From Bradyrhizobium sp. DOA9 (lineage in GTDB: Bacteria > Pseudomonadota > Alphaproteobacteria > Rhizobiales > Xanthobacteraceae), in assembly GCF_000617845.2 (NCBI RefSeq), contig NZ_DF820425.1, forward strand, positions 3,461,725-3,525,724: DNA of 64,000 nucleotides. Reading direction: 5' to 3'. Shown here piece by piece: positions 1 to 9,076 of this stretch (the first letter of the stretch is position 1; each line of letters begins with the position of its first letter). A program made the translations under genes and the position numbers. The notes beneath the pieces were generated by a model that ran no database searches, was not told where the DNA came from, and worked only from the letters and a program-made list of their open reading frames with translations.

Positions 1-675
1 CGCGTCGAACATGAGAAATCCGATACCGCTGGTGCCGACGATGATTTCGGTCGCGATCAATGCTCGCCAGCCATAGCCGAGCCCGTTGCGCAGGCCGGTC
101 ACGATGTTGGGCAGCGCTCCCGGCAACACCACTTCCCACAACATGCGAATGCGCGAGGCACCCAGACTCTGGGCCGCGCGGTGCAGGGTGATGGGGATCG
201 AGCGCACGCCCAGCACCGTGTTCAGGACGACTGGGAAGATGACCGTGTAGACGATGACGACAGTGATGGTCGTGAGGCCATAGCCGAACCAGATGACCAG
301 GATCGGCAGCCAGGCGATGTCGCCGATGGCCTGAAAGAACAGGAGCAGCGGCCATAGCGCCGTGCGCGCGCGCTGGTTAAGACCGACCAGGATTCCGAGA
401 GGAATGCCGAGCGCGACGCCCCAAAAAGCACCGACGGCCAATCGCACGATGCTGTCCTGGAGGTACGCTGGAAGGATGCCCATGTAGACCAGCGACCCGA
501 ACGAGCGCACGACCTCGGCCGGCCCAGGCAGGAACACGCGTGGGAATAGTTGCAGCTCTGTGACGATCCACCAGGCCGCGACCACCGGAATGAAAGGAGC
601 GATGGAAGCGATCGACGGCCAACGCGCCGTCAGGCGAACGCAGTGGCTCCAGATCTTGAGTAGAAACTGCTTCAT
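1..675 (-). CDS. ABC transporter permease, SsuC/TauC-like (3' end outside window)
   Basis: Inner-membrane permease of an ABC importer of the nitrate/sulfonate/taurine type. The 225 visible codons show several hydrophobic segments, and near the window edge the permease EAA-type loop (SLGASRIRMLWEVVLPGALP) that docks on the ATPase. The start is the ATG at 673-675, which overlaps the stop of the upstream permease as ATGA, so the two are probably translationally coupled. The C-terminus lies beyond base 1. The two permeases are paralogous and may form a heterodimer. No ATPase or binding protein of this system lies inside the window; they are presumably to the left. Substrate unknown. Confidence 0.85.
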   Translation of the reverse strand, partial: MKQFLLKIWSHCVRLTARWPSIASIAPFIPVVAAWWIVTELQLFPRVFLPGPAEVVRSFGSLVYMGILPAYLQDSIVRLAVGAFWGVALGIPLGILVGLNQRARTALWPLLLFFQAIGDIAWLPILVIWFGYGLTTITVVIVYTVIFPVVLNTVLGVRSIPITLHRAAQSLGASRIRMLWEVVLPGALPNIVTGLRNGLGYGWRALIATEIIVGTSGIGFLMFDA

Positions 676-1451
676 GCGCGCTGCACCATGCCCCAGCGTT
701 CAATGGTGGCGCGCTCGATGGGTGCCAGGACGAGCCGGTCGAGCAGCAGCCAAAGCACGCCGATCACGATCATGCCAAGCACGATCACTTCCGTTCGATA
801 GAAGTCGCGCGCCACGAACAGCATGTAGCCGAGGCCCAAATTAGTGGCGATCATCTCGGCCGCGATCAGCCCACGCCACGCAAAGCCCAGTCCGGTGCGT
901 ATGCCGGTGACGATGTTGGGAAGCGCTCCCGGCAGCAGCACTTCGGTCAACATCGCCCATCGTCCCGCGCCGAGCGATGCGGCCGCATTGCGTACCTGCA
1001 GGGGAATGGTCGATACACCGAGGAGCGTGTTGTACGTCACGATGAAAAACACGGCATTGAAGATCACAAAGGTGATGGCGCCGAAGCCATAGCCGAACCA
1101 TAGCGTCGCGATTGGGATCCATGCGATGCCGGCCAGTACCGAGAAAAATCTGAACAGGGGTGTCAGGAAGCTCGAGATGATCGGGCTCACGCCCATAGCG
1201 ATGCCCAAGGGAATCGCGATCAACAGGGCGAGCACTGTACCAACGGCGACGCGCAACAGGCTTGCACTGATGTGTTGAATAAGGGTGCCATCTTTTATTC
1301 CCTCAATTCCAGCCTGGATCACAGAGGAGAGGTGAGGAAACAGCCGGGGATTGACGTCGAAATACGGGATGAAAACAGCCCATAGAACGAGGAGCACCAC
1401 GAACGGCGCGCAGAACCAGAGTGCCGAAGACAGCCTGCGCAACATCATCAT
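672..1451 (-). CDS. ABC transporter permease, SsuC/TauC-like
   Basis: A 259-residue integral membrane permease with about six hydrophobic segments and the EAA-loop pattern (SLGAGRWAMLTEVLLPGALP). It closely resembles the next permease, which it overlaps by 4 nt (ATGA). Its own ATG overlaps the stop of the GntR gene in the same way. Three ATG codons follow one another (MMMLRR), so the exact start could be 3 or 6 nt later. The tight regulator-permease-permease coupling suggests that the GntR protein controls uptake of the transported compound. Substrate not readable from sequence. Confidence 0.87.
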   Translation of the reverse strand: MMMLRRLSSALWFCAPFVVLLVLWAVFIPYFDVNPRLFPHLSSVIQAGIEGIKDGTLIQHISASLLRVAVGTVLALLIAIPLGIAMGVSPIISSFLTPLFRFFSVLAGIAWIPIATLWFGYGFGAITFVIFNAVFFIVTYNTLLGVSTIPLQVRNAAASLGAGRWAMLTEVLLPGALPNIVTGIRTGLGFAWRGLIAAEMIATNLGLGYMLFVARDFYRTEVIVLGMIVIGVLWLLLDRLVLAPIERATIERWGMVQRA

Positions 1452-2314
1452 GTTTGCCTCAAGCTACGGCTGCCTCTTGGCTCGGCATCCCGCCGAACGG
1501 CGCCTACCCTTTTCTTGGACAATTGGGAGTGGGTCAAACCGAGAACTCGCTCCATGGCTTTGCGGGCCTTGGTTGCATCACCTTCGTCGATGGCCCGAGC
1601 AGTGGAGGCGTGGTTGGGGATGTTGTCCTCAAACCATCCAGCGACGCTATCGACGGCGACAACAAATACGGCGCTCAGGATCGTGTCGATGGCGCCGCGA
1701 AAGCCCTGCAGCACCGGATTGTGGGTCGCGTCCAGAATGGCGAGATGAAAAGCCTTGTCCGCTGCCGTTGCGGTAGCCTGATTGCCCGATGCTTCCATCG
1801 CCATGAGCGCCGCATTGATCCGTTGCCGATCCTGCTTGGTGGCGCGGGTCGCTGCGAGCGCAGCAGCGGCGGGCTCAATGATTGAACGTACTTCTTGAAT
1901 AGCAAGCAGCAGCTCACGGTCGGGTTGATCCTCTCCGACCAGCCAGTTCAACACGTCGCGATCGAGAAGACTCCAGTCGCGCCGCGGCAACACGCGGGTG
2001 CCGTGGCGCGGCCGCACGCTGACGAGCCCTTTCCCCGAGAGCATTTTGATCGCTTCACGAACAACACCGCGGCCGACGCCAAAGCGGGCTTCGAGCTCGT
2101 TTTCGGGCGGCAGCACCGCGCCGGCTGGAATGATCTCTTGAGCGATCTCGCGGCCGAGCGTCGTCAAGACCACGTGGATGCGGCCTGGCTTCAAACGCTT
2201 CTCGGAGGATTTGACGCGTTTAGCGCTCGACAATCCGTTCACTCCCGACCGCCGACTCTTGGGGCTGGCTGGTATGTTCAGGCCATACACCGATTTTGTT
2301 GAGCTCGCAATCAT
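1448..2314 (-). CDS. GntR-family transcriptional regulator, FadR/FCD type
   Basis: A 288-residue DNA-binding regulator. After an N-terminal extension of about 45 residues comes a winged helix with the GntR pattern LPPENELEARFGVGRGVVREAIKML and the wing GLVSVRPRHGTRV. The C-terminal helical FCD ligand domain carries DKAFHLAILDATHN, a likely metal/effector site. FadR-type regulators usually bind small carboxylates or sugar acids. It is coupled by a 4-nt overlap to the permeases and is divergent from the Fe-alcohol dehydrogenase, so it probably controls both sides. The N-terminal extension is longer than usual, so translation may begin at a later in-frame codon. Confidence 0.88.
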   Translation of the reverse strand: MIASSTKSVYGLNIPASPKSRRSGVNGLSSAKRVKSSEKRLKPGRIHVVLTTLGREIAQEIIPAGAVLPPENELEARFGVGRGVVREAIKMLSGKGLVSVRPRHGTRVLPRRDWSLLDRDVLNWLVGEDQPDRELLLAIQEVRSIIEPAAAALAATRATKQDRQRINAALMAMEASGNQATATAADKAFHLAILDATHNPVLQGFRGAIDTILSAVFVVAVDSVAGWFEDNIPNHASTARAIDEGDATKARKAMERVLGLTHSQLSKKRVGAVRRDAEPRGSRSLRQT

Positions 2315-2334
2315 CCGATGTTAAATGTCCGATG
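2314..2334. promoter_or_regulatory. direct repeat TCCGATG in the GntR/ADH divergent region
   Basis: TCCGATG occurs at 2314-2320 and again at 2328-2334, 14 bp apart centre to centre (about 1.3 helical turns), between the divergent GntR and dehydrogenase genes. It could be an operator, but it does not match the FadR-type TGGT-N3-ACCA pattern. Confidence 0.25.
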
Positions 2335-2385
2335 AATAAAAAAGTTTTGCGGCGCAATAATTTCGTCGGCTGGGAGGAGTTCGCT

Positions 2386-3513
2386 ATGTCGATCATTGGG
2401 TATCTGACGACGACAATCTTCGATTACGGTGCCATCAAGAGCCTGCCGACTGAGTTGGCGGCACTCGGAGTTCGTCGGCCGCTGCTCGTCACGGATGCCG
2501 GCGTGCAGCGGGCCGGTATTGCGGCGCAGGTCCTGGCTCACCTCGATCCGACGACTGTTGTGGTGTTCGCCGGCACGCCGCCGAATCCATCTGAGGAGGC
2601 AGTCCTTGAAGGCGTCGCCTCCTACCGCGAAGGCGGTTGCGATGGCGTGATTGCGCTCGGCGGCGGTTCGCCGATCGATCTTGCCAAGGGCGTTGCGTTG
2701 GCCGTTACCCATGAGGGGCCACTGGAGCAATATGCGGCTATCCTCGGCGGCGTCGGCAAGATCACTGAGAAGGTCGCTCCCGTGATCGCTATTCCGACCA
2801 CTGCAGGAACTGGTAGCGAGGTCGGCCGCGGTGCTTTGATCAATATGACCAACGGCTCGAAGCTGGCGTTGATCAGTCCATATTTGATACCGAAAAGGGC
2901 GATCTGCGATCCTGAACTCACGCTGGGACTGCCGCCGTTGCTGACGGCGGCGACTGGCATCGATGCGCTCACGCATTGCATCGAAACGTTCCTGTCACCG
3001 TTGGTCAACCCGCCGGCGGAAGCGATTGCGCTCGACGGTGCAAAGCGTGCATGGCACTTCATCCAGCGCGCTGTGACAAACGGCGCCGATCGCGAGGCGC
3101 GTTGGGAAATGATGATGGCGGCACTCGAAGGTGGGCTGACGTTTCAGAAAGGGCTCGGCGCAGTGCATTCCCTTTCTCACGCCGCCGGCGCATTGCGCTC
3201 GCCGACGCTACATCATGGTATGCTGAACGGCGTGTTCCTGCCGCACATCCTGCGCTTCAGCGCGCAAAGCGTCGGGAGCAAATACGAGAAGCTGAGCGCT
3301 ATATTTGGCATTTCGCGCGAAACGGGCCTCGCTGCTGCGGTATCCGATCTCGTTCAATCGTTGAAACTGCCGACAACGCTCGGCCAAATGGGCTTTGAGG
3401 CTCGGCACATTCCCGAAACAATCGTCCGAGCATTGGCCGACCATTCGAACGCGACCGCTCCGCGAAAAGCGTCTGCAGAAGAATTTGAAGGCTTGCTGCG
3501 TGCGGCGCTCTGA
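2386..3513 (+). CDS. iron-containing alcohol dehydrogenase family protein
   Basis: A 375-residue cytoplasmic NAD(P)-dependent dehydrogenase of the Fe-ADH (group III) family, which includes 1,3-propanediol dehydrogenase, lactaldehyde reductase and maleylacetate reductase. The cofactor motif GGGSPIDLAKG lies near residue 91, followed by TTAGTGSEVG. Metal ligands of the D-H-H-H set are visible in ICDPE, THCIE, HSLSHAAG and LHHGM. The chosen ATG has GGGAGGAG 8 nt upstream; an open frame extends 90 nt further but without a ribosome site. It is divergent from the GntR regulator and probably oxidises or reduces the imported compound or its product. The substrate cannot be assigned. Confidence 0.9.
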   Translation: MSIIGYLTTTIFDYGAIKSLPTELAALGVRRPLLVTDAGVQRAGIAAQVLAHLDPTTVVVFAGTPPNPSEEAVLEGVASYREGGCDGVIALGGGSPIDLAKGVALAVTHEGPLEQYAAILGGVGKITEKVAPVIAIPTTAGTGSEVGRGALINMTNGSKLALISPYLIPKRAICDPELTLGLPPLLTAATGIDALTHCIETFLSPLVNPPAEAIALDGAKRAWHFIQRAVTNGADREARWEMMMAALEGGLTFQKGLGAVHSLSHAAGALRSPTLHHGMLNGVFLPHILRFSAQSVGSKYEKLSAIFGISRETGLAAAVSDLVQSLKLPTTLGQMGFEARHIPETIVRALADHSNATAPRKASAEEFEGLLRAAL

Positions 3514-3534
3514 GAGCCATCCTTCGTAGCACGG

Positions 3535-3562
3535 CACGGGGCGCCGACGGCGCCCCGTGTTT
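3535..3562. terminator. bidirectional intrinsic terminator
   Basis: An 11-bp perfect stem (CACGGGGCGCC at 3535-3545 with GGCGCCCCGTG at 3549-3559), GAC loop, followed by TTT. It sits between the convergent dehydrogenase and binding-protein genes. Confidence 0.75.
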
Positions 3563-3579
3563 GGCAAGTGTCAGGACGC

Positions 3580-4860
3580 TCAGCGCGCCGCGCCGGTCGT
3601 CTTCGGCAGCAGCTTCTGCACGTCGGCCGTCATGTCGGCGAGGACGGCCTCGGGCTCCTTGGCGCGGGCACCCGAGATGATCGAGTTGAGATGATCCTTG
3701 ATCACGTCGGTGATCTTCAGGCCGTTGTCGCCGGGGAAGGCGTACCATTTGGTGAGCAGCGCGAGCTGGCTGACGGCGGTGTAATTATTGGGGTTCTTGA
3801 CGTAGAAGTCCTTTAGATAGACCTCGTTGGCGACCTTGTTCGGCGGCATGTAGCCGGTGGTTTCGGCCATGATCGCGGCGCCCTTGGGGCCGGTCCAGAA
3901 CTTCACCGCTTCCCAGGCCGCGTCGCGCTTGGCCTTGTCCTTGGCGAGGATCAGCACGACGTTGCCGCCGGCCGGCAGCCTGCCGTTGGGGGAGGCGACG
4001 TCCGGAAACGGCATCGTCTTCAACGCGAACTTGCCGCCGGTCATCTGCGTGACCTTGTTCAGGTCCGAGGTCGAGGTGACGTGGAAGCCGGTCTTGCCGG
4101 CCGCGAACGCGGCGCGCATCGACGGCTGGTCGAGATTGGGCATGCCGCCCTCGTTGACGAGCCGCGCAATCGTGTTGATGGCGAACTTGCCTTCCGCCCC
4201 GTCGAACGCGACCTTGGTCTCGTCGGCGTTGAGCATGGTGCCGCCGCGCGCGAACACCGGCGCCTGCCACAGCCAGTTGCCGGTGATGTCCCAGGCATAG
4301 GTGACGCCGTTGGTGTCGTTGCCGAGCGCCTTGATCTTATTGGCGAGCGCGATCAGCTCGTCCCAGCTCTTCGGCAGATTGTTGACGTCGCCGCCGGCCT
4401 GCTTCACCAAATCGAGATTGACGTAGACGATGGGGAGCGAAATCGCGAAGGGCAGGGCGTAGACCTTGCCGCTGGCGGTGCCGATGTCGAACATCGCCTG
4501 GTGGAAGCCCTGCTTGTCGAAATCCTTTTCGGCGGCGATGTAGCCGTCGAGCGGCGCCGGGATGTTCTTATCGACCAGGACGCGGATGCGGTTCAGGCCC
4601 TGGAACGAGACGTCAGGCATCTGGTTGGTCACGGCTTCGCGCAGCACCTTCTGGGTGCCGTCCTCGTAGGATTCGTAAGGCGCGCGCATGGTGACCTTGA
4701 TCTCCGGGTGCACCTTGGCGAACTCCTCGGCGATGCGCTTGTGGGTCTCGGTGAACAGCTCCGGATAGGGATACTGCATCACGATCTCGGTCTGGGCCTG
4801 CGCGAGCGCAGATCCGGCCACGAGCGACAGAGCCGCCGCGGCGATGATGGATTTCAGCAT
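3580..4860 (-). CDS. ABC transporter substrate-binding protein, family 1 (UgpB-like)
   Basis: A 426-residue periplasmic solute-binding protein. The start ATG at 4860 has GGAG 7 nt upstream and opens a clear signal peptide (MLKSIIAAAALSLVAGSALAQ). An open frame continues upstream into the permease gene but is not coding. The body has the class-I sugar/glycerol-phosphate binder pattern (FAKVHPEIKV near the N-terminus, PKSWDELIALANKI in the middle). It is followed in the operon sense by nothing and preceded by ATPase, MalF-like and MalG-like genes, so the four form one importer. The ligand is probably a carbohydrate or polyol derivative, but this is inference from family only. Confidence 0.88.
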   Translation of the reverse strand: MLKSIIAAAALSLVAGSALAQAQTEIVMQYPYPELFTETHKRIAEEFAKVHPEIKVTMRAPYESYEDGTQKVLREAVTNQMPDVSFQGLNRIRVLVDKNIPAPLDGYIAAEKDFDKQGFHQAMFDIGTASGKVYALPFAISLPIVYVNLDLVKQAGGDVNNLPKSWDELIALANKIKALGNDTNGVTYAWDITGNWLWQAPVFARGGTMLNADETKVAFDGAEGKFAINTIARLVNEGGMPNLDQPSMRAAFAAGKTGFHVTSTSDLNKVTQMTGGKFALKTMPFPDVASPNGRLPAGGNVVLILAKDKAKRDAAWEAVKFWTGPKGAAIMAETTGYMPPNKVANEVYLKDFYVKNPNNYTAVSQLALLTKWYAFPGDNGLKITDVIKDHLNSIISGARAKEPEAVLADMTADVQKLLPKTTGAAR

Positions 4861-4889
4861 GGATAGACTCCTTGGTTGAGGTGACGTGG

Positions 4890-5726
4890 TTACTTGATCC
4901 CGGTCAGGGTGATGCCCTCGATGAAACGGCGCTGGGCAAAGAGGAAAGCGATGACGAGCGGCGCGATGATCACCATCGCCGCCGCCATCAGCGGGCCGTA
5001 GCTGGTGCCGGCCTCGCTGTTGCGGAAATGGGCGACCGCGAGCGGCGGCGTGCGCAGGTGCTCGCTGTTGAGCACGATCAGCGGCCAGAAATAGTCGTTC
5101 CAATGCGCGACCACGGAGAAGATGCCGAAGGCGGTCACGGCGGGAATCGCGGCCGGCAGCATCACCCGCCAGACGATGCCGAATTCGGAGATGCCGTCCA
5201 TGCGCGCGGCGTCGACGAGATCGTCGGGCACGGTCTTGAAGAACTGGCGCATCAGGAAGATGCCGAACACCGAGATGGTGAAGGGCAGCACCAGCGCGGC
5301 ATAGCTGTCGAGCAGGCCGGCCTTGTGCAGCAGCAGGAAGACGGGGACCGCGGTCGCCTGCGGCGGAATCAGGATCCCGAACAGCACCAGCGCAAACAGC
5401 GTCTCGCGGCCGAAAAAGCGAAGTTTTGCGAGCGCATAGGCCGCCGGCAGCGCCACCATCACCTGCAGCACGAAGATCGAGACCGTGACGATGATTCCGT
5501 TGAGCAGGAAGCGCAGCAGGTTGGCCTTGGCGAAGGCCTCGCGCAGGTTCTCGGCAAGCGCGAACCGGTAGGGGATCAGATGCAATTCGCTGGAGAAGAT
5601 CTCGGTCTGCGGCTTGGACGCGGTCGAGATCATCCAGATGAAGGGCGCCAGCATGACCGCGGCACCGGCGATCAGCAGCACGTGACGCAGGATCGCACGG
5701 AACGGGATCGGATGTGCGTTGCTCAT
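4890..5726 (-). CDS. ABC transporter permease, MalG/UgpE-like
   Basis: A 278-residue inner-membrane permease with six predicted hydrophobic segments and the EAA loop AARMDGISEFGIVWRVMLPAAIPA typical of MalG-type carbohydrate permeases. The ATG at 5726 overlaps the stop of the MalF-like gene (ATGA, 5723-5726), which fixes the start even though the frame is open further upstream. It lies 29 nt before the binding-protein gene, so the operon order is ATPase, MalF-like, MalG-like, binding protein. Confidence 0.88.
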   Translation of the reverse strand: MSNAHPIPFRAILRHVLLIAGAAVMLAPFIWMISTASKPQTEIFSSELHLIPYRFALAENLREAFAKANLLRFLLNGIIVTVSIFVLQVMVALPAAYALAKLRFFGRETLFALVLFGILIPPQATAVPVFLLLHKAGLLDSYAALVLPFTISVFGIFLMRQFFKTVPDDLVDAARMDGISEFGIVWRVMLPAAIPAVTAFGIFSVVAHWNDYFWPLIVLNSEHLRTPPLAVAHFRNSEAGTSYGPLMAAAMVIIAPLVIAFLFAQRRFIEGITLTGIK

Positions 5727-6655
5727 GTGTAATGCACGCCGCGATCGGCGAGCCTCGATTTGATCAGCGTGAGAGCGAGAACGAAGACCAGGAACACCAC
5801 GGTGATCGCCGCGGCGTAGCCCGAGCGGAAGAACTCGAAGCCTTCGGTGTACATGGTGTGGATCAGGACCTCGGTCGATTTCGACGGGCCGCCCTTGGTC
5901 AAGACGTGCACGGTGTCGAACACCTGGAACGAGCGGATGCCGGAGATCACGACGACGAAGGTCGTGACCGGTCCCAGCATCGGCCAGGTCACGAGGCGAA
6001 AGCGCGCCCAGCCGCTCGAGGCGCCGTCGATTTCGGCCGCTTCGTACAGCTGCTTGGGAATGGAGACGAGGCCGGCGAGAAACAGCACCATGTTGAAGCC
6101 GACCGCCTGCCAGATCCCGATCGCGCACAGCGCATAGAGCGCGGTGCTGCGGTCCTGCAGCCAGGCAAAGGCCGGCAGGCCGGCGCCGCGGAGCAGCCCG
6201 TTCACCAGGCCGAATTGCGGGTGCAGCATGAACTCCCACACCACCGCCATCGCGATCAGGGTCGCCATCACGGGCAGGAAATAGATGGTCCGGTAGAGGC
6301 TGCGCAGGCTGGTGCCGCTCTGGATCAGAAGCGCGATCGCAAGGCCCGCGATCACGGCGCCGGGCACCACGATCACGACGTAAGTCAGCGTGTTGCGCAG
6401 CGCGGTCCAGAACACCTTGTCGGCGAACAGGTCCTGGTAATTGGCGAGCCCGATCCAGGAGAAATGCGGCGCGCCGAGCTGATAGTCGCTGAAGGAGAGG
6501 GCGATCACGCCGGCGAGCGGGCCGAGCAGCATGATCACCATCAGCGCGGCGGCCGGCGTCACCAGCGCGTAGGCGGCATAGGTCCGTCGGCTGCCATGCG
6601 CCGGCACCGCGCGCCTCGTCGCGCCCGCGGGAGCAACAGTCGCCCCGATCGTCAT
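5723..6655 (-). CDS. ABC transporter permease, MalF/UgpA-like
   Basis: A 310-residue permease with six hydrophobic segments and the EAA-loop motif EAAEIDGASSGWARFRLVTWPML. I chose the ATG at 6655 (MTIGATVAP) because GAGG lies 5 nt upstream and it clears the ATPase stop by 7 nt. In-frame ATGs at 6670 and 6682 would overlap the ATPase gene and remain possible. It pairs with the MalG-like permease through a 4-nt overlap. Confidence 0.87.
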   Translation of the reverse strand: MTIGATVAPAGATRRAVPAHGSRRTYAAYALVTPAAALMVIMLLGPLAGVIALSFSDYQLGAPHFSWIGLANYQDLFADKVFWTALRNTLTYVVIVVPGAVIAGLAIALLIQSGTSLRSLYRTIYFLPVMATLIAMAVVWEFMLHPQFGLVNGLLRGAGLPAFAWLQDRSTALYALCAIGIWQAVGFNMVLFLAGLVSIPKQLYEAAEIDGASSGWARFRLVTWPMLGPVTTFVVVISGIRSFQVFDTVHVLTKGGPSKSTEVLIHTMYTEGFEFFRSGYAAAITVVFLVFVLALTLIKSRLADRGVHYT

Positions 6656-6662
6656 GGAGCCC

Positions 6663-7814
6663 TCAGACATGGGCGGGCTCACGGATGCGTTCGGCCTGCT
6701 CCAGGCGGAGCTCGATCCGTTTCCCGGCCGGATCGAACAGCCGCACCGCGTCCGGTGCGAAACCGAAGGCGACGGAGCTTGCCATCGCCGGCAGATGCCT
6801 GACGTCCGCGAGCCGCGCGATCAGGCGCGACCCGGTGCCCTCGACCGCGAGATGCACGAAGGCCTCGGCGCCGAGATTCTCCAGGTGGATGACGGTTCCG
6901 GAGAACGGCCCCGTGCCGAGCTCGATCCGCTCCGGGCGGACCCCGATGCGACAATCGCCGGCCGCCGCATTACACGTAAGTTTCAAGGCGGTCCCCGGCA
7001 CATCGACGCCGCCGTCCTTGCGGATCCGGCCGGGGAGGACGTTGATCTTGGGGCTGCCGATGAATTCGGCAACGCGGATGTCGCCGGGCTCGTGGTAGAT
7101 CTCGGCCGGCGTCCCGGCCTGGATCAGCTCACCGCCCATCATGACCGCGATCCGGCTCGACATCGTCATCGCCTCGGCCTGGTCGTGCGTGACGTAGACG
7201 AACGTCGCCTTGAGGCGGCGGTGCAGCTCGGCGAGCTCCGCCCGCATGTGGACGCGCAGCTTCGCGTCGAGATTGGAGAGCGGTTCGTCGAACAGGAAGG
7301 CGAGCGGCTCGCGCACCATGGCGCGTCCGACCGCCACGCGTTGCCGCTGTCCGCCGGACAATTGTCCGGGCTTGCGCCGCAGCAAGGGTGCGATGTCGAG
7401 CTGCTCGGCGATGCCTTCGATGTCGGCGCGGATGTGCCGTTCCTTGGCGCGCCGGCCCGGCAGCAGAGCACCGAGCAGCGGCAGCCGTTCGATCGCCGAG
7501 AGGCGCCGCATCCGCAGCGGCACCGCGATGTTGTCGAAGGTGCTCAAATGCGGATAAAGCGCATAGGATTGGAAGACCATCGCGAGGTTGCGCGCGCTCG
7601 GGCGAATGCCGTCCACGGGACGGCCGTCGATGTGGACCTCGCCGGAATTTTGCGGCTCCAGCCCGGCAATGATGCGAAGCAGGGTCGACTTGCCGCAGCC
7701 GGACGGGCCGACCAGCGAGATGAACTCGCCGTCGGCGATGCGGAAATCGATGCCCTTCAGGACGTCGTTGCCGTCAAAGGACTTGCGGATTGCGGAAAGT
7801 TCGATTTGCGCCAT
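6663..7814 (-). CDS. ABC transporter ATPase, UgpC/MalK-like
   Basis: A 383-residue cytoplasmic ATPase. Motifs in order: Walker A GPSGCGKST, Q-loop region (MVFQSYALYPHLS), signature LSGGQRQRVAVGRA, Walker B LAFLFDEPLSNLD, H-loop VTHDQAEAM, then a C-terminal TOBE-type regulatory domain (about residues 240-383) as in carbohydrate importers. The ATG at 7814 gives the canonical MAQIELSAI start; the frame is open 36 nt upstream but adds only a basic leader. It is first in the importer operon and divergent from a LysR regulator. Confidence 0.9.
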   Translation of the reverse strand: MAQIELSAIRKSFDGNDVLKGIDFRIADGEFISLVGPSGCGKSTLLRIIAGLEPQNSGEVHIDGRPVDGIRPSARNLAMVFQSYALYPHLSTFDNIAVPLRMRRLSAIERLPLLGALLPGRRAKERHIRADIEGIAEQLDIAPLLRRKPGQLSGGQRQRVAVGRAMVREPLAFLFDEPLSNLDAKLRVHMRAELAELHRRLKATFVYVTHDQAEAMTMSSRIAVMMGGELIQAGTPAEIYHEPGDIRVAEFIGSPKINVLPGRIRKDGGVDVPGTALKLTCNAAAGDCRIGVRPERIELGTGPFSGTVIHLENLGAEAFVHLAVEGTGSRLIARLADVRHLPAMASSVAFGFAPDAVRLFDPAGKRIELRLEQAERIREPAHV

Positions 7815-7964
7815 GCGCGCTGATCCCCTGCTGGTCCGTGTGCGGCGCATCAGGAGTAGGAAGCGCGTCTGACATTCACATAACGGTCAATGGCCTTGCT
7901 TATGGTCATCCCAGGTTTTGCTTTCGCCCGGTCCGACGGGGAATATCGATCTGGGGTTGTTGTC

Positions 7965-8864
7965 GTGGCGTTGACGTCGTCGCGCGTCCGGGCGGTCAAT
8001 GCGGTGTTCGAGACCGGCAGCTTTGCCGCGGCGGCAAGGCGGCTCGGGGTGTCGCAGCCGGCCGTGGCGCAGCTCGTGCGCGATCTGGAGGCCGAGTTCG
8101 GGGTGGCGCTGTTCGACCGGCACGGCCAGACCCTGATCGCGACGTCGCTGTGCCGGCGGCTCTATGCCGCGACGAGCCGCATGCAGGCGGTCGAGGCGGA
8201 TGCGCTCGCCATCCTGCAACAGCGCGACGAGCTCACGGGGGGCGAGCTTCGCATCGGGCTCGGCAACGCCATGCCGGGCATGGCGTTGATTGCGGCGTTC
8301 CGCAATCTCTATCCGAAGATCCAGATCAACATCGAGATCGGCAGCTGGTCGGCGATCATGGCCGCGGTGGTCGACCAGCGCGTCGATGTCGCCGTATTGC
8401 CGGAGGTGCCGCAGGACAACCGCTTCCGGCGCGAGCCCTGCGTGCAGCAGCGCGTCGTTGCGATCTGCCATCCCGTTCACGACCTCAGCCGCCAGTCGCG
8501 CGTGTCCATCGCCGGCCTCATGCAATATCCGCTGGTGTTCCGGACCCGGGATTCCGCGACGCAGCGCGCCGTGGACAGGGCGTTTCGCGCCGTCAATTTG
8601 CGCGCCAGTCCGGCGATCATCGTCAATACGCGCGAGGGCATGCTGGAGGCCGTAGCCAACCGTCTCGGTGTCGGCTTTGTCTGGGAGCACGGCTCGAGCC
8701 GCATCGATCGCATCGCGAAGGTGGCGATCGCGGAGATCGAGGCGGAGTCGCCCGAATACATCTTCTCGCTGACGGGCAAGCGCGGCAAGCTGGTCGAGCT
8801 GTTCTATCTCGCCAGAAGCCTCTCGCGCTCGTCCGACGGCGCCGATATTCTGGCCGCCCCCTGA
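7965..8864 (+). CDS. LysR-family transcriptional regulator
   Basis: A LysR regulator of about 299 residues: N-terminal winged helix (SFAAAARRLGVSQPAVAQLVRDLEAEFGVALFDR) and a C-terminal periplasmic-binding-fold effector domain. A GTG at 7965 places the helix-turn-helix at the usual distance from the N-terminus, with GGGG upstream. The ATG at 7890 would add 25 residues with no ribosome site. It is transcribed away from the ABC importer operon and is its likely regulator. A weak inverted CATAA/TTATG pair (7879-7883, 7900-7904) lies in the shared intergenic region. Confidence 0.85.
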   Translation: MALTSSRVRAVNAVFETGSFAAAARRLGVSQPAVAQLVRDLEAEFGVALFDRHGQTLIATSLCRRLYAATSRMQAVEADALAILQQRDELTGGELRIGLGNAMPGMALIAAFRNLYPKIQINIEIGSWSAIMAAVVDQRVDVAVLPEVPQDNRFRREPCVQQRVVAICHPVHDLSRQSRVSIAGLMQYPLVFRTRDSATQRAVDRAFRAVNLRASPAIIVNTREGMLEAVANRLGVGFVWEHGSSRIDRIAKVAIAEIEAESPEYIFSLTGKRGKLVELFYLARSLSRSSDGADILAAP

Positions 8865-9076
8865 GCGGGCGGTCGCTTGCCGGCTGCTTTTGGTTGTGCT
8901 GAACTGTGACGGCAACCTTGATGTTGCGCAGCGGGACGTCGAGGAATTTACCTATTTTCGTCCCCCGACGTTTGGTGACCCGGCCCAAGATGGGCTATGC
9001 TTCCCGCCGCGTCGAGGGACAAGAATGAGACCTCGGGAGATGGCATGGGATACCAGCGGCGGACGGGGCTGCATCC

